Shown: positions 14,357 through 23,927 of the stretch, piece by piece | Numbering within the stretch: the first letter of the stretch is position 1 | Layout of the letters: every line of letters begins with the position of its first letter | DNA from: Paenibacillus marchantiophytorum | GTDB lineage: Bacteria; Bacillota; Bacilli; Paenibacillales; NBRC-103111 | Assembly (NCBI RefSeq): GCF_014640555.1 | Contig: NZ_BMHE01000003.1 | Location: 1 to 64,000, forward strand | Length of the DNA: 64,000 bases | Direction: 5' to 3' | The notes under the pieces: model-generated | Databases searched by the model: none | What the model was told of the DNA's origin: nothing | Seen by the model: only the letters and a program-made list of their open reading frames with translations | Program-made: the position numbers and the translations under genes

Positions 14357-16561
14357 TTAGGAATCAAATTCGGGTTTCTTGCGAAATTCGCTAGGTGTAA
14401 GCCCGACATACTTCTTAAACATACGATTAAATGACGTAATATTCCGGTACCCTACAGCTGCTGCAACGTCGTGGATTTTCAATTTGTTGTCGGCGAGCAG
14501 TGTAGTTGCCTGCATAATTCTTTTTTCGTTAATAAAGTCTACAATATTCATCCCCGTCTTCTCTTTGAAGTAGTAGGACAAATAACTTCCACTTAAATTC
14601 AGACGTTCCGCAAGGAGGTCCAGATAGATCTCTTCCTCAAGATGGTCGGTTACATAATCGACAACGAACGATGTGATTGGATCCCGAAGCTGTTTCTTCT
14701 CGCGGAATGCCTCCGCAGCCTGCGTAACCCAATTGAGAAGCAACTGCTCCAGTTCTTTCATCGTAATGCAAGCCTGCAGTTGGCTTTCGGCATGTTGGAA
14801 GATGGACTGCAGCCGGCCTAGAGAAATATCCAGCGGGGACGCCTCGCTTTTTATTTTGCCAACCAAGCTTCCTCCGAATTCAACCATCGTGGCAGCAGTC
14901 GGTTCCTTCCCTAGCCATCTGATGAACGTTCGTTCCACTAATTTCGTCAACTGCAACTCATTTCCTTCGCGCAGGTTAACCTGGAACTCCTTCCATTGAT
15001 CCGATGCGAAGGCGATCAAATCTGCCTGTTCCCTTCGTTCCATTATGATCTGTGTTGTGTCAATCATTCTGCGTTCCTGAATCAAAATCTGAACTTCTCG
15101 GTAAGCAACAGCAATCTCTTCGGAGTGACGATGCACGGAGGAAACCCCCATCGTAATCGTGCCGAATGCTCTATCCTGCTCGAATAAAGCTTCCATTCGG
15201 GCAAGTTGACTCGCTAATTCCTCCCTCCTGTCCGAAAAAACAAGACTAAGGATCTGATTATGCTCGACTTGAAAAGTTAAGGAACCTGGAAATGCCTTAC
15301 TAAGTCTATTTTCCATATACACATTCATGTAGCTAAGCCAAGTTTGAAAAGAAGATTGCTCCTTCTCTCCCTCTCCTCTGATCATCGCGTGGAACAAAAC
15401 GACCATAAATGGCTTGTTTACAAATGCGATGGGGGCTGCGTCCTGGCCTTGTATCGCTCTTAGCTGGTGGAGAAAGGATAACTGCTTATGCATCTTGTTC
15501 TTGTCCTGTAATTGATGGCGGATAATATTAAATTCTCGAATGGAGGAACGGAAGACGCTTCCGTCATTCTCCCCTCGAATCGTTGCGATGACCTTCTGAA
15601 GCGGATTGTTAATGCCAGCAGCGAACAACCAGGAAATGACGATACTTGCCGCGATTGAGATCGCAATGGCGATGATTAAGGTAATGTTTAAACGGGTTTG
15701 GGAGGCGATTCTTTCAATCGGGACACGCTGGACATATGTGAAACCGCTTTCTGCTCCCGTAGACTGAAAATAATAGGCAGCTTCCCTCTGGTACTCTGTG
15801 GTACTGTGCTTGCCCAGCTCTTCTAAATCAATGGGCGGATCCTGACCCTTACTTCGGAAGAGGGCTAGCCCCTGTCCGTTATGAATCATAAAATCTTCGT
15901 TGATCGTACGATGAAAAGCTTCATACATCTTGCTCGCATCAAGGAATACGATCATCATGAAATCGCTATTACCTGCCGTTTTGATAATGACGGGAATCAG
16001 CTCTTCGTCCCCTGTCTGATCCCGATACATCTGGTTATGAAAAATGGCGGAAGGAAAAATGCGAATGTTATAAACCTGGTTAAACTGCCCGCGCCAGAAA
16101 TCAGGCAAATACGCGTCGTTCTCATAGAAAACCTGGAACATCGTATCTACTTTTGTGCTCGTTCCCTTTTCCAAGATCATCTCATTGCGCTTCGAGTATA
16201 GAACAATATTGTTGATAAACAACTGATTATTGGAGACCCATGAATTTATATCCTGTTGGATGCCGGGAAAATCAATGTATTTCGGATTCGAGTGAAACTT
16301 TTGCACTTTCTCACTGATGAAATAAAGCAGCATTTGCCTTTTGATCATGTCAAAATGCTTCTCGTAGCTCTCCATCGTATTATGCAGCATAAGGGTATTA
16401 TACTTAACGATTTCCTTTCGGACATTTTGTTTGGAAACAGTGAAAGAATACAACGTAAGGGTACTCAAAAGCAAAGTAATGCACAGAAAGCCTGAGAGAA
16501 GTCGAAGAAACAAAGAGGTGGATCTATTCTTGATATAAAAGAATGGATGAAGTTTTCTCAT
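14357..16561 (-). CDS. Membrane-anchored AraC-family transcriptional regulator with extracellular sensor
   Basis: A 734-residue protein. One transmembrane helix at about 18-42 (LFLRLLSGFLCITLLLSTL), an extracellular Cache-like sensor (45-285), a second helix (about 290-312, LIIAIAISIAASIVISWLF), a cytoplasmic linker, and a C-terminal AraC HTH (about 635-734; ERLNLSGSYLSYYFKEKTGM, then YRNITSFNRMFKKYVGLTPSEFRKK). This is the one-component YesS-like design that senses extracellular sugars and binds DNA directly. It is flanked by a GH106-like glycosidase upstream and an SBP plus lyase downstream, which it likely activates. Confidence 0.85.
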   Translation of the reverse strand: MRKLHPFFYIKNRSTSLFLRLLSGFLCITLLLSTLTLYSFTVSKQNVRKEIVKYNTLMLHNTMESYEKHFDMIKRQMLLYFISEKVQKFHSNPKYIDFPGIQQDINSWVSNNQLFINNIVLYSKRNEMILEKGTSTKVDTMFQVFYENDAYLPDFWRGQFNQVYNIRIFPSAIFHNQMYRDQTGDEELIPVIIKTAGNSDFMMIVFLDASKMYEAFHRTINEDFMIHNGQGLALFRSKGQDPPIDLEELGKHSTTEYQREAAYYFQSTGAESGFTYVQRVPIERIASQTRLNITLIIAIAISIAASIVISWLFAAGINNPLQKVIATIRGENDGSVFRSSIREFNIIRHQLQDKNKMHKQLSFLHQLRAIQGQDAAPIAFVNKPFMVVLFHAMIRGEGEKEQSSFQTWLSYMNVYMENRLSKAFPGSLTFQVEHNQILSLVFSDRREELASQLARMEALFEQDRAFGTITMGVSSVHRHSEEIAVAYREVQILIQERRMIDTTQIIMERREQADLIAFASDQWKEFQVNLREGNELQLTKLVERTFIRWLGKEPTAATMVEFGGSLVGKIKSEASPLDISLGRLQSIFQHAESQLQACITMKELEQLLLNWVTQAAEAFREKKQLRDPITSFVVDYVTDHLEEEIYLDLLAERLNLSGSYLSYYFKEKTGMNIVDFINEKRIMQATTLLADNKLKIHDVAAAVGYRNITSFNRMFKKYVGLTPSEFRKKPEFDS

Positions 16562-16645
16562 GCAGCTCCGCCTTTCTTGATACTACCATTTAATCAGAGG
16601 AAGTACTGGCATGTAAAGGCGGTTTTTCGCTCGGCTTAAAAATAT

Positions 16646-16667
16646 GAAAACCCGCGCTAACGCGGGC
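16646..16667 (-). terminator. Terminator after the GH106-like glycosidase
   Basis: Stem CCCGCG / CGCGGG (16651-16666) followed on the minus strand by TTTTCATATTTTT, ten bases after the stop codon. Confidence 0.75.
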
Positions 16668-16676
16668 TCAGTTCCT

Positions 16677-19600
16677 CTAAGTATTTGCTTTGGGGGCGAT
16701 CTGGTAAATATGAATTTGCCCCATCAAACCATATGGACGAAGGACATATTCGGGCGAATACGCCTGTCCTGTAGGACGAAAAGACCACCAATCAACCCAA
16801 TTTGGATCTGGCCCGGCCTCATGCAAAGGACCAAGTAAATTTCGCGGACTGCCAACAACCTCGATATCAAGGGAGTTGACACCATTTATGAGTGAGCCCG
16901 TCAGTTCTACTCCCCTCGCAGGACGCCATGGGATTGGCAGCTTATGCTGTCCATTTATAGTCATAGATAATGTGACTGCCTCATAAGGACCAAGTTCCAA
17001 CACGATTCGATTGCCTTCCTCAAGCTTCACATCAAGCTCGAAGTGGTAGACCATACTTCCGCAATAGTGCGGGTAACCTTGCAAGCACCAGTCTCCAAAT
17101 TGCAGACTCGTTGGTTCCTTAACCAGACTCCAATTGTTGTCAAGAGCGAAGTCGCCGATTAGAAATGCATCCTCGATCTCCATGTCATGTGTATATTCAC
17201 AACTGATCTCGAGGCTATTCTCTCCTTGAAGCAGTAATGGAAGCTTAAGCTTTGACATGCTGCGATCCAAATACCATTCGTCTGGATGATCTGAAATGAG
17301 TTGTCCATTGCATCGAAATTGAAAGCGATGCGCTTGCTCGAAAACAATAAACGTATCGGTTAGCGGGATGTCCTTCACGTGGAAAACGAACCTTATCGTC
17401 ATTGGCGTGCCATTATTCACATGAGAATCGTGGATCCAAAAATGTCTCTGAAGATTGCCATTGGCAAAAACTTGTCTCATCTGCAGCTTCTCGCGAACGA
17501 GTTGTTGAGCCTGCCAAACACTCATCATCTCAGACCATGGTTCATCTTTGATCCGGTATTGGCAGGAATCAAGGACAACGGCGTTAGGAGCTGCTTTCGT
17601 GAACCGGGTAACTGGCCCTAGGCTGGTCAATGGCTGTGAATTACCCCATTTCCGTTCTGCGGGCAACGTTGTCTCTTCAGAATGGGATAAGATATACAAT
17701 TTGGAATCTGCTTGACCGAAATGCTCTTGGAAAATGATATCCCCATTGTGAGAATGGACAAGCTTCTCCCAACTTTCACCTGTAAGCGGGTTCCATTCTT
17801 CTATCCGTCCACTACCTTTGATTCGAACTTCTACCTCACATCCGGATTCTCGGTCATTATTGACGACAAATAAAACCGTGCAGTCCGACAGCTCTCGACG
17901 CATGCACATTAGTTGGTCGGCCTCTTGTCCGTTGTGGTCTATTAAACGAATCGTACGGCCTGCATAAAATGCAAGTTCTTTCAAAAGCTCATGTTGGGTG
18001 TGAAGCCGATGAAATCGTGGGTGACCCAGCAAGGATTGCAATTCGTGCGTTTGTTCTCCATCTATGCACAATGGCACTTCTCCGCAAGATAGTACGCTTC
18101 CTCCCGCATCCAGATAAGTGATCAGCAGTTCGTACGTCGTTCTGAGCAAGTTATGGAGTCCAGGCAGTACGACAACCTGGTAACTTGCTTGTCCTACAAG
18201 TAGCGTGTCTTGATGTACGCGACCTATCTCCTCCAGAATCAATTCGTCTCCCAGATCAAAATCATAGTGTTCGCCAAGGAGTTGTTGGATGAGATCGTTG
18301 AATGCTCTGTTGTATTCCTTCAGCTCTTCCATATTTCCGGCTTGATTGAGCCATTCGGTTGAGCAAACATCCTGGCCTAGTTTCGTCCAAACCGAGGTCG
18401 CCGGGTGAATCACCAATATATCCCTGACCACGGTGCCTTCACTAAGCACTCCCCCAAGCCGTGCGAAATAATCTTCCATGACACGATTATGCTCCCACCA
18501 GTTCACATGATAATTGAAGGAAGGCGGATAATCGCGCTTGCGGCATCCACGAAGAGAATACATGGCAAGATGATGGGTCACAAAGTTAACGCCAAGCGCA
18601 AACTGCCAGTCCCCAATCCATTTGCGGCTTTCGAACGTCAGGCCCCATCCTGTGACACCATATGTTTCCGTAATGACCTTTTTCTTTCCATATTGATTCG
18701 CTACGCTGGACACCTGCTTAATCGTCAGGCTTTCATCCGTTTGCTCGCACAACGTATCGATTCCGGGGATATCCATATACCGATAATGAGGCATGACAGC
18801 TCCGCAGTGTCGGACTGCGCCGACGATATCTCCTTCCTCACAGAAATGCCCAGCAAAAGAGATACCATTTACTCCACACCAGTTGCCGATCTGCTTCGTG
18901 TAGGCATCACAGAACATTTCCGTGACGGTCTTCCAGTAATCATGGCGAATCTTCGAGGAGAACGGGCCCAGGAAAAAAAAGTAAGGGAGTGTATCCCAAA
19001 TCTCATAACCGTTCCTATCTAAGAAAGTTTGGGGTAAGAGATCGGACCAAGATATCCAAGTCAACTCCGGCTCATGAAGCTGCTCCTGAAATCCTCGAAT
19101 CGATGGTTCATCCGTAAAAATCCCTGGAACCGTGCGCCCAAACTCCTCTCCCACAGCTTCCTTATAGCATTCATATGTCGTCTCAATAAATAAGTTAGCC
19201 GACTGGGGATTCATGTTGTCTGGATAGGTATCACCGTGACACCACTCATTCGGCGATGCGATATGACGGCGCATAACCAAGTAAACTTCTTCTCCCGCTT
19301 GCAAATGATTCGGATTTCTCCAATCGTGTATACGTTTGCAGCTATACAACTCGTTACCGAGAATACTCGCCTGATAGACGGCCTGGATCGTATCGTCCTC
19401 TTCATAATTGCGGCAAATCGTTAATGATAATGCTTTAGCCCGCACAGCGTCGCCGCCTAACCGGGGGACCCTGCCTCCCCCCATTCCTGAAGAATAGCGG
19501 TCTTCATCATATAACCACGCAGAAACGCCTTCCTTCTTCGCTTTGGCAACTGTTTCTTTGATACGTTCTATAAATTCATCACCTAAGTACGGCGTTTCCA

Positions 19601-19787
19601 GACCTTCCCTTACGTGGATCATAAAGCCGCCCATTCCCTGTTTCTTGAATCCTTCAATCTGTGCGTCCAATTCGTTCTGCTCCAGCAAACCGTTCCATGA
19701 CCAGAACGGTACGGAGCGATGTTCCATCGGAGGCGTCCTAAATTTTTCTCTTAGAAGCTCGTAATCGGTTGGTTCTTTCCTTTTCAT
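16677..19787 (-). CDS. Intracellular glycoside hydrolase, GH106-like (alpha-L-rhamnosidase-type)
   Basis: A 1036-residue protein without a signal peptide. The N-terminal block FWSWNGLLEQNELDAQIEGF, then GMGGFMIHVREGLETPYLGD and WLYDEDRYSSG, is typical of the large GH106/PF17132-like glycosidases. A central TIM barrel (TETYGVTGWG, FNYHVNWWEHN) is followed by a flavodoxin-like segment (about 480-640) and C-terminal beta-sandwich domains (about 790-1010). GH106 members remove terminal rhamnose from plant or bacterial polysaccharides; the exact substrate is inferred. GGAGGT precedes the ATG. It has its own terminator, and the downstream sensor regulator is probably functionally linked. Confidence 0.65.
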   Translation of the reverse strand: MKRKEPTDYELLREKFRTPPMEHRSVPFWSWNGLLEQNELDAQIEGFKKQGMGGFMIHVREGLETPYLGDEFIERIKETVAKAKKEGVSAWLYDEDRYSSGMGGGRVPRLGGDAVRAKALSLTICRNYEEDDTIQAVYQASILGNELYSCKRIHDWRNPNHLQAGEEVYLVMRRHIASPNEWCHGDTYPDNMNPQSANLFIETTYECYKEAVGEEFGRTVPGIFTDEPSIRGFQEQLHEPELTWISWSDLLPQTFLDRNGYEIWDTLPYFFFLGPFSSKIRHDYWKTVTEMFCDAYTKQIGNWCGVNGISFAGHFCEEGDIVGAVRHCGAVMPHYRYMDIPGIDTLCEQTDESLTIKQVSSVANQYGKKKVITETYGVTGWGLTFESRKWIGDWQFALGVNFVTHHLAMYSLRGCRKRDYPPSFNYHVNWWEHNRVMEDYFARLGGVLSEGTVVRDILVIHPATSVWTKLGQDVCSTEWLNQAGNMEELKEYNRAFNDLIQQLLGEHYDFDLGDELILEEIGRVHQDTLLVGQASYQVVVLPGLHNLLRTTYELLITYLDAGGSVLSCGEVPLCIDGEQTHELQSLLGHPRFHRLHTQHELLKELAFYAGRTIRLIDHNGQEADQLMCMRRELSDCTVLFVVNNDRESGCEVEVRIKGSGRIEEWNPLTGESWEKLVHSHNGDIIFQEHFGQADSKLYILSHSEETTLPAERKWGNSQPLTSLGPVTRFTKAAPNAVVLDSCQYRIKDEPWSEMMSVWQAQQLVREKLQMRQVFANGNLQRHFWIHDSHVNNGTPMTIRFVFHVKDIPLTDTFIVFEQAHRFQFRCNGQLISDHPDEWYLDRSMSKLKLPLLLQGENSLEISCEYTHDMEIEDAFLIGDFALDNNWSLVKEPTSLQFGDWCLQGYPHYCGSMVYHFELDVKLEEGNRIVLELGPYEAVTLSMTINGQHKLPIPWRPARGVELTGSLINGVNSLDIEVVGSPRNLLGPLHEAGPDPNWVDWWSFRPTGQAYSPEYVLRPYGLMGQIHIYQIAPKANT

Positions 19788-19879
19788 TCCTATGACCTCC
19801 GTTGTTAAACTGAATCAGGAGATCTATGTTGCTCAACTCTCCGCTGCACCTATTTTAGAGTTCTTTTGGAAGGGCGTAT

Positions 19880-19910
19880 ATAAACAAAAACCTACAAATG
19901 TTTTGTTTAT
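19880..19910. promoter_or_regulatory. Inverted repeat upstream of the GH106-like gene
   Basis: ATAAACAAAA (19880-19889) and TTTTGTTTAT (19901-19910) are perfectly complementary around an 11-base spacer, about 95-120 bp upstream of the glycosidase start. It may be an operator; no regulator is proven. Confidence 0.35.
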
Positions 19911-20004
19911 TCAAGATATCGCAAAATAATACCAACTATCTTAAAAACAGCTCATCCCCATGGGTTCCCCAAAAGGAATTTCTCTACTACTTGGTATCAT
20001 TTTT

Positions 20005-20364
20005 TCAATAAACGTCCTTGCTCGTACGCTACACCGCAGGAACTATATGCGCGCCAGACGGAACGAATCGATTGGGTGCAATTCTTATGCCTTCGGAAAT
20101 TACGGCATCCATCGATATGAATGAGCCGTGAGCAATGGACGCTTTTATCGATATAAATCGAGTACTGTTGGTTACCTACCCAAACATATTCGTGAACTAA
20201 TCCGTGTTAGGGAAACGTTGAACGGGGTTGAAAGATGTAATTGGATTCGGACTGATGAAACGAGCGAATAAATTAAACGGGCCGCGGGGTAAATCGCCGA
20301 TGGGTTTGTTAATTTTAAGCTTACTCGTGGATGCAGGTTTCCAAAGATTGATGATCTTATTCAT
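20005..20364 (-). pseudogene. Degenerate gene, left-handed beta-helix (gamma-carbonic-anhydrase-like) remnant
   Basis: A single minus-strand frame begins with a good start (TAGGAG six bases before ATG 20362-20364), reads MNKIINLWKPASTSKLKINK, and is broken by in-frame stops at 20197-20199 and further on. The later part reads SFISMDAVISEGIRIAPNRF, a hexapeptide-repeat pattern like gamma-class carbonic anhydrases or acyltransferases. With about 120 codons and several stops it is a shrunken remnant. The 55-residue opening frame could also be read as a small protein; the continued in-frame similarity argues for decay. The family call is tentative. Confidence 0.45.
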
Positions 20365-20461
20365 ATGCTCACTCCTAAATGAATTCTCCCTATCTTACAT
20401 TAAACCATTCAGGAAATAGGTGAATGTCACTGATTCATGAGCACAACTTCTGATCTTTTTC

Positions 20462-20478
20462 CTAGTAGAATATACTAG
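20462..20478 (+). promoter_or_regulatory. Palindrome upstream of the SH3/GW-like secreted protein
   Basis: CTAGTA-GAATA-TACTAG, a perfect 6-bp inverted repeat with a 5-base spacer about 35 bp before the start codon. A plausible operator or promoter-overlapping site. Confidence 0.3.
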
Positions 20479-20512
20479 ACATTGAAAATATAGGAATGAA
20501 GGAGATGGCCTT

Positions 20513-22501
20513 ATGTGGAAAAAAGTTTCATTCCTCGTACTGTTCGGAGTCAGCATGCAGCTCGGTCTGTTAACAGCAACAGGAATCGCCTATGAATATG
20601 CCGATACGCCAACAGAGCCGGCAGACGGCATTTTTATTCCGAAGCAGCTCACATTTATTGAAAACATGCCCTACTATGTCATCCCGAATACGCTGCGCAA
20701 TCAGCCAGAAGGCACCTTCGCGCCGCAGTCGGTTGAAGTCATTGAAGCCGAGGTCCATTGGGCGTCAGGCGGCAATTGGTGGAAAATACATACGGACATC
20801 GGCGACCGTTGGATCAAAACCGCGCCATGGCAAATTGAAGTCGCTCCTCCTCAGACCCTGCGCTTAATGTCCGAAACGCCGCTATACGCACGGCCATCGG
20901 AAGCCGGAGCTCCAACCGCGGCGCTGTCGCCGCAGGAAGTCACTGTCGTCGATGCGGAGAAGACCTGGTTTCGCCAAGCTGAAGGGAATTATAATCCGAA
21001 GCGGTGGATCAAAATCCACACAACGTGGCTAGGGGATCAGTGGATTCATTTGCATTTGGATGAGATCGGGAATTTGCAGCCGCTGGATCAGCAAGTTTTC
21101 TATGCGAGTACTTATTACAATAGCAAACCGCAAATGGATTACATTTCGTATCAATTTGAGGGGTACCTGACGTCACTTTTCGTTCATCAAACAGCCCAAT
21201 TCCATTCTCAACTTGGAAGCGCCTATCAATTTGAAACGAAACAAGGCTTGAAATGGGCGTTCGGACCAGGCATGCGGATTGTGCCCGAAAAGCAAACCCT
21301 CAAACGAAAGCATCAAAGTTCTTTATTCGCGTATCCAGATGCGAACGCGAAGATTACAGCAACGCTTCCTTCAGGTGATCTGAACGTAATAGAGACCACT
21401 ACCAATTTGGATGCGCTATGGAACCCTGAGAACTGGTATCATGTCAAAAACGATCAAGCCGAAGGCTGGTTCAGCCAGAGTTATGCCGAACCCGAAGACA
21501 CCATGGACGATACGTCTACCATCGAGCTCAAGGCGTACAGCACAGCGATCTACCGATTCCCGAATACAAGAATACCGCTGGATAATGGTCAAATCGGGGC
21601 TCAAACGATCTCCCCTCTCGCTGCTTGGACCGCACCTGACGGCACACGCTGGTTCAAAATTAACTCCTTTGTGGGCCAAGGTTGGATTCAAATGAATCCA
21701 TATCAAGATCGTGTTGTACTGAAAGACCATGAGAATGACATCCAAATGCGTTCGAAAACCTCCTATCAAGGGGTATTTTATCAGAACGAATCCGGTGTAT
21801 TTACGTATGGTCTTGATACGATTGGCGGTATGCAGAAGGGTGAACCGGCTTTTCGTTCAGCATTTTTGGCCAGCCTATATCACTATGAGCTATCTGGGCC
21901 TGACTCCGCGGGCTGGTGGACCTTTAAGAACGCGGACGGCTATGCGGTACAACTTAAAGCTGGCGAGTCTGCTGCCAAGACATTCTGGAACGGCAAGCTG
22001 GCTAATGTCGTGAAACTCACGGAAGCGCCGGCTACGGATTCGGATTCGAAACAAGGGGCTCCTCTTCTAAGCTTAACCCACCTTAGGATTTTGTTCGGCG
22101 TGACAACAGCCTACAATGACAAGGTTTCCTATGGAGATAGAAATGTGACGCTCAGCACCACGGAGTATGAGATTTCCGACATTGACCTGCCGGAGAAGGC
22201 AGACGTCGCAGCAAAGCTTCATCTCACGGGGCTGCTTTATGAGGACTTGTACAAGGATGAAAAGGCGATTAAACCGCAATTGCAAATCATTGTCAACAAC
22301 CGTGAAACTGTTGACAACCAGTCCCCTATTCAACTGGCTCAAATACAGCACCTCTACAAATTGGGTTATCAATTCGGCTTATCGGATATTGGACTTGACG
22401 TTAAGTTGAAACCGGGGATAAATCACCTCTCCATCCAATTCAAGGCTGGGGAACGCATCCTTATGCAGCGAGATTGGGAAGTGATCGCGCCGGGAAATTA
22501 A
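20513..22501 (+). CDS. Secreted protein with repeated SH3/GW-like modules, function unknown
   Basis: A 662-residue exported protein: hydrophobic signal segment at about 5-26, then repeated modules with the pattern 'Y..P....P......PQ.V.V.......WWKIHT..G..WI' (for example WWKIHTDIGDRWIK, RWIKIHTTWLGDQWIH, RWFKINSFVGQGWIQ), which resembles GW/SH3b-type cell-wall-binding repeats. The C-terminal 150 residues form a different, beta-rich domain. Probably retained in the cell envelope. GGAG precedes ATG 20513. Monocistronic, ended by a weak hairpin and immediately followed by the long non-coding repeat. No catalytic domain is seen. Confidence 0.6.
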   Translation: MWKKVSFLVLFGVSMQLGLLTATGIAYEYADTPTEPADGIFIPKQLTFIENMPYYVIPNTLRNQPEGTFAPQSVEVIEAEVHWASGGNWWKIHTDIGDRWIKTAPWQIEVAPPQTLRLMSETPLYARPSEAGAPTAALSPQEVTVVDAEKTWFRQAEGNYNPKRWIKIHTTWLGDQWIHLHLDEIGNLQPLDQQVFYASTYYNSKPQMDYISYQFEGYLTSLFVHQTAQFHSQLGSAYQFETKQGLKWAFGPGMRIVPEKQTLKRKHQSSLFAYPDANAKITATLPSGDLNVIETTTNLDALWNPENWYHVKNDQAEGWFSQSYAEPEDTMDDTSTIELKAYSTAIYRFPNTRIPLDNGQIGAQTISPLAAWTAPDGTRWFKINSFVGQGWIQMNPYQDRVVLKDHENDIQMRSKTSYQGVFYQNESGVFTYGLDTIGGMQKGEPAFRSAFLASLYHYELSGPDSAGWWTFKNADGYAVQLKAGESAAKTFWNGKLANVVKLTEAPATDSDSKQGAPLLSLTHLRILFGVTTAYNDKVSYGDRNVTLSTTEYEISDIDLPEKADVAAKLHLTGLLYEDLYKDEKAIKPQLQIIVNNRETVDNQSPIQLAQIQHLYKLGYQFGLSDIGLDVKLKPGINHLSIQFKAGERILMQRDWEVIAPGN

Positions 22502-22528
22502 GCCGCTGCATTAAGAAAAGCGGCTTTG
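22500..22528 (+). terminator. Weak hairpin at the end of the GW-like gene
   Basis: AAGCCGCT (22500-22507) pairs with AGCGGCTT (22519-22526), followed by only three T. The right arm also resembles sequence at the left end of the second repeat copy (about 45758). Confidence 0.4.
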
Positions 22529-22530
22529 CT

Positions 22531-23149
22531 GCCCTGAGAGATGAGTGTCTTTATAACGGTTTTCAACAATAAAGAGGGTCCTAGTTCCCTTTGGGCTTTG
22601 CAGTGACAGAGAGCGTCGGTGAAACGGAACTATGATCCGCTATATGGCGGGAACTGGGGTAAACGTAGCATGAAAGGGAACTGAGATCCGCTAATTAAGC
22701 GGAACCTGCTGATTATGAGCGAGAAATGGCGAAATAGCGGACCGTAGTTCCCTCTGGCGTGGAATATCGCGGTTTTCAGAATTATAGTGCACTGTAGTTC
22801 CCTCTGGATCCCTATCCTGACACATTTTGCTAGTTTCGTGACTTGACGTTCCCTTATCTCCGCGCGATTGCAAAGCTAAAGGATTTCATTCTGCCAAATA
22901 GTTTGTTTATACCTCCAAAGCAGCAGCAACTCGAACAAATAAGTGCGCTCACAGCTACCTTGTTCTCATCTCATCTCATCTCATCGAACCACTCCATCGG
23001 AAAATGGGGTGTCTTACAACCCAAGCCTGGAGACTGGAGTCAATCTTCCGTTTCTGCGCATGAACACCTCGTGCAGAAACGTCCCTTACACCAATAGGGC
23101 ACCACCTTAAGATCGTGGCACCCTTCACATGCGAGCAGTTTAAACCCTT
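22531..23149. repeat. Long structured non-coding repeat, copy 1
   Basis: About 620 bp that match 45770-46613 over nearly their whole length, starting at GCCCTGAGAGATGAG and ending near GTTTAAACCC. The left 300 bp carry inverted and direct copies of TAGCGGATCNTAGTTCC (reverse copies at 22626-22642 and 22678-22693, forward copy at 22734-22750, diverged forward copy at 22571), able to fold into long hairpins. The middle has a short TCATC microsatellite (22966-22986). The right end has TTTCTGC...GCAGAAA and GGCACC motifs. No credible ORF or transposase. Lies between the GW-like gene and the DUF1003 gene. Confidence 0.8.
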
Positions 23150-23177
23150 CCAACTAAAAACGTATACTTTCACAATA

Positions 23178-23222
23178 CCCAAAAAGGCTGTTCGTTGATG
23201 AAACGAATCAGCCTTTTTTGGG
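23178..23222. terminator. Terminator at the end of the DUF1003 gene (bidirectional)
   Basis: CCCAAAAAGGCTG-TTCGTT / AACGAA-T-CAGCCTTTTTTGGGG with a GATG loop. T runs on both strands; it directly follows repeat copy 1 and terminates the minus-strand DUF1003 gene. Confidence 0.8.
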
Positions 23223-23256
23223 GTTTCGACTACAAGTAATTACCGCTATCCGTACC

Positions 23257-23853
23257 TCATTCATCCAATTTCTTATGCTCAAGTTTAGATTCAATGGAAG
23301 CAAGAAGCTGTTTAATCTGCATCAACTCGTTGTTAAACTGTTCTTGGTTGTGCAAACTATTTTCTTCAATACGATGTAAGTGCTTTTGAATATCATCAAT
23401 TTCTTGTTCTGCTTTATAATTAATGGCAAAATCGATAACCGACTCATGTTTATCTCTGGCATTTTGTCGATTTTGGCTCATCATAATGATTGGTGCTTGA
23501 AAGGCTGCGAGAAAAGATAAGCACAAGTTTAGAAGAATAAATGGAGGTTCGTCAAAGTGATAAGGCTTGATAAAAGGAAGCATATTCCATACCGTCCAAG
23601 CCAGCAGTACTGCGCCAAAGTAACCTATGAAAGTCCAGCTTCCACCGAACTTGGCAATTCTATCTGCAACACGTTCAGAAAATGTTGTATTTACCGAATA
23701 CTCTTCATCCACTCGATTTAAAATACTTTTTTCGAAATCATCAACTAATCTGTCTATACGTTGCGCATTTTTTTCACTAAGCTCAATGTCAAACCCCTGA
23801 ATGATAGAGGCTTCATCAAAATTGTTAGTGCTTTTTATTTTTTTATTATTCAT
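23257..23853 (-). CDS. DUF1003 domain membrane protein
   Basis: A 198-residue protein with the DUF1003 hallmarks: FSERVADRIAKFGGSWTFIG before a first transmembrane helix, WNMLPFIKPYHFDEPPFILLNL, then a second helix and the conserved QAPIIMMSQNRQNARDKHES. The C-terminal 50 residues are charged and coiled-coil-like (DIQKHLHRIEENSLHNQEQF). Inner-membrane protein of unknown function; relatives occur near ion-homeostasis genes, which is not evident here. Start: ATG 23851-23853 is preferred; the frame could begin at the GTG 24 bases upstream. Confidence 0.8.
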   Translation of the reverse strand: MNNKKIKSTNNFDEASIIQGFDIELSEKNAQRIDRLVDDFEKSILNRVDEEYSVNTTFSERVADRIAKFGGSWTFIGYFGAVLLAWTVWNMLPFIKPYHFDEPPFILLNLCLSFLAAFQAPIIMMSQNRQNARDKHESVIDFAINYKAEQEIDDIQKHLHRIEENSLHNQEQFNNELMQIKQLLASIESKLEHKKLDE

Positions 23854-23927
23854 ACCTCTACTTCCATCCTTATACACAATTAGTTCGTGATTTCACCCAA
23901 AATTATTTTTAACATATTCGCAGGTTT

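Noticed and set aside
22566-22810. CRISPR-like array of AGTTCC-containing motifs
   Set aside because: Motif copies alternate in orientation, spacing is irregular and the intervening sequence is conserved between the two elements; no cas genes nearby.
22843-22880. Promoter in the repeat based on TTGACG
   Set aside because: No -10 hexamer at suitable spacing in either copy.
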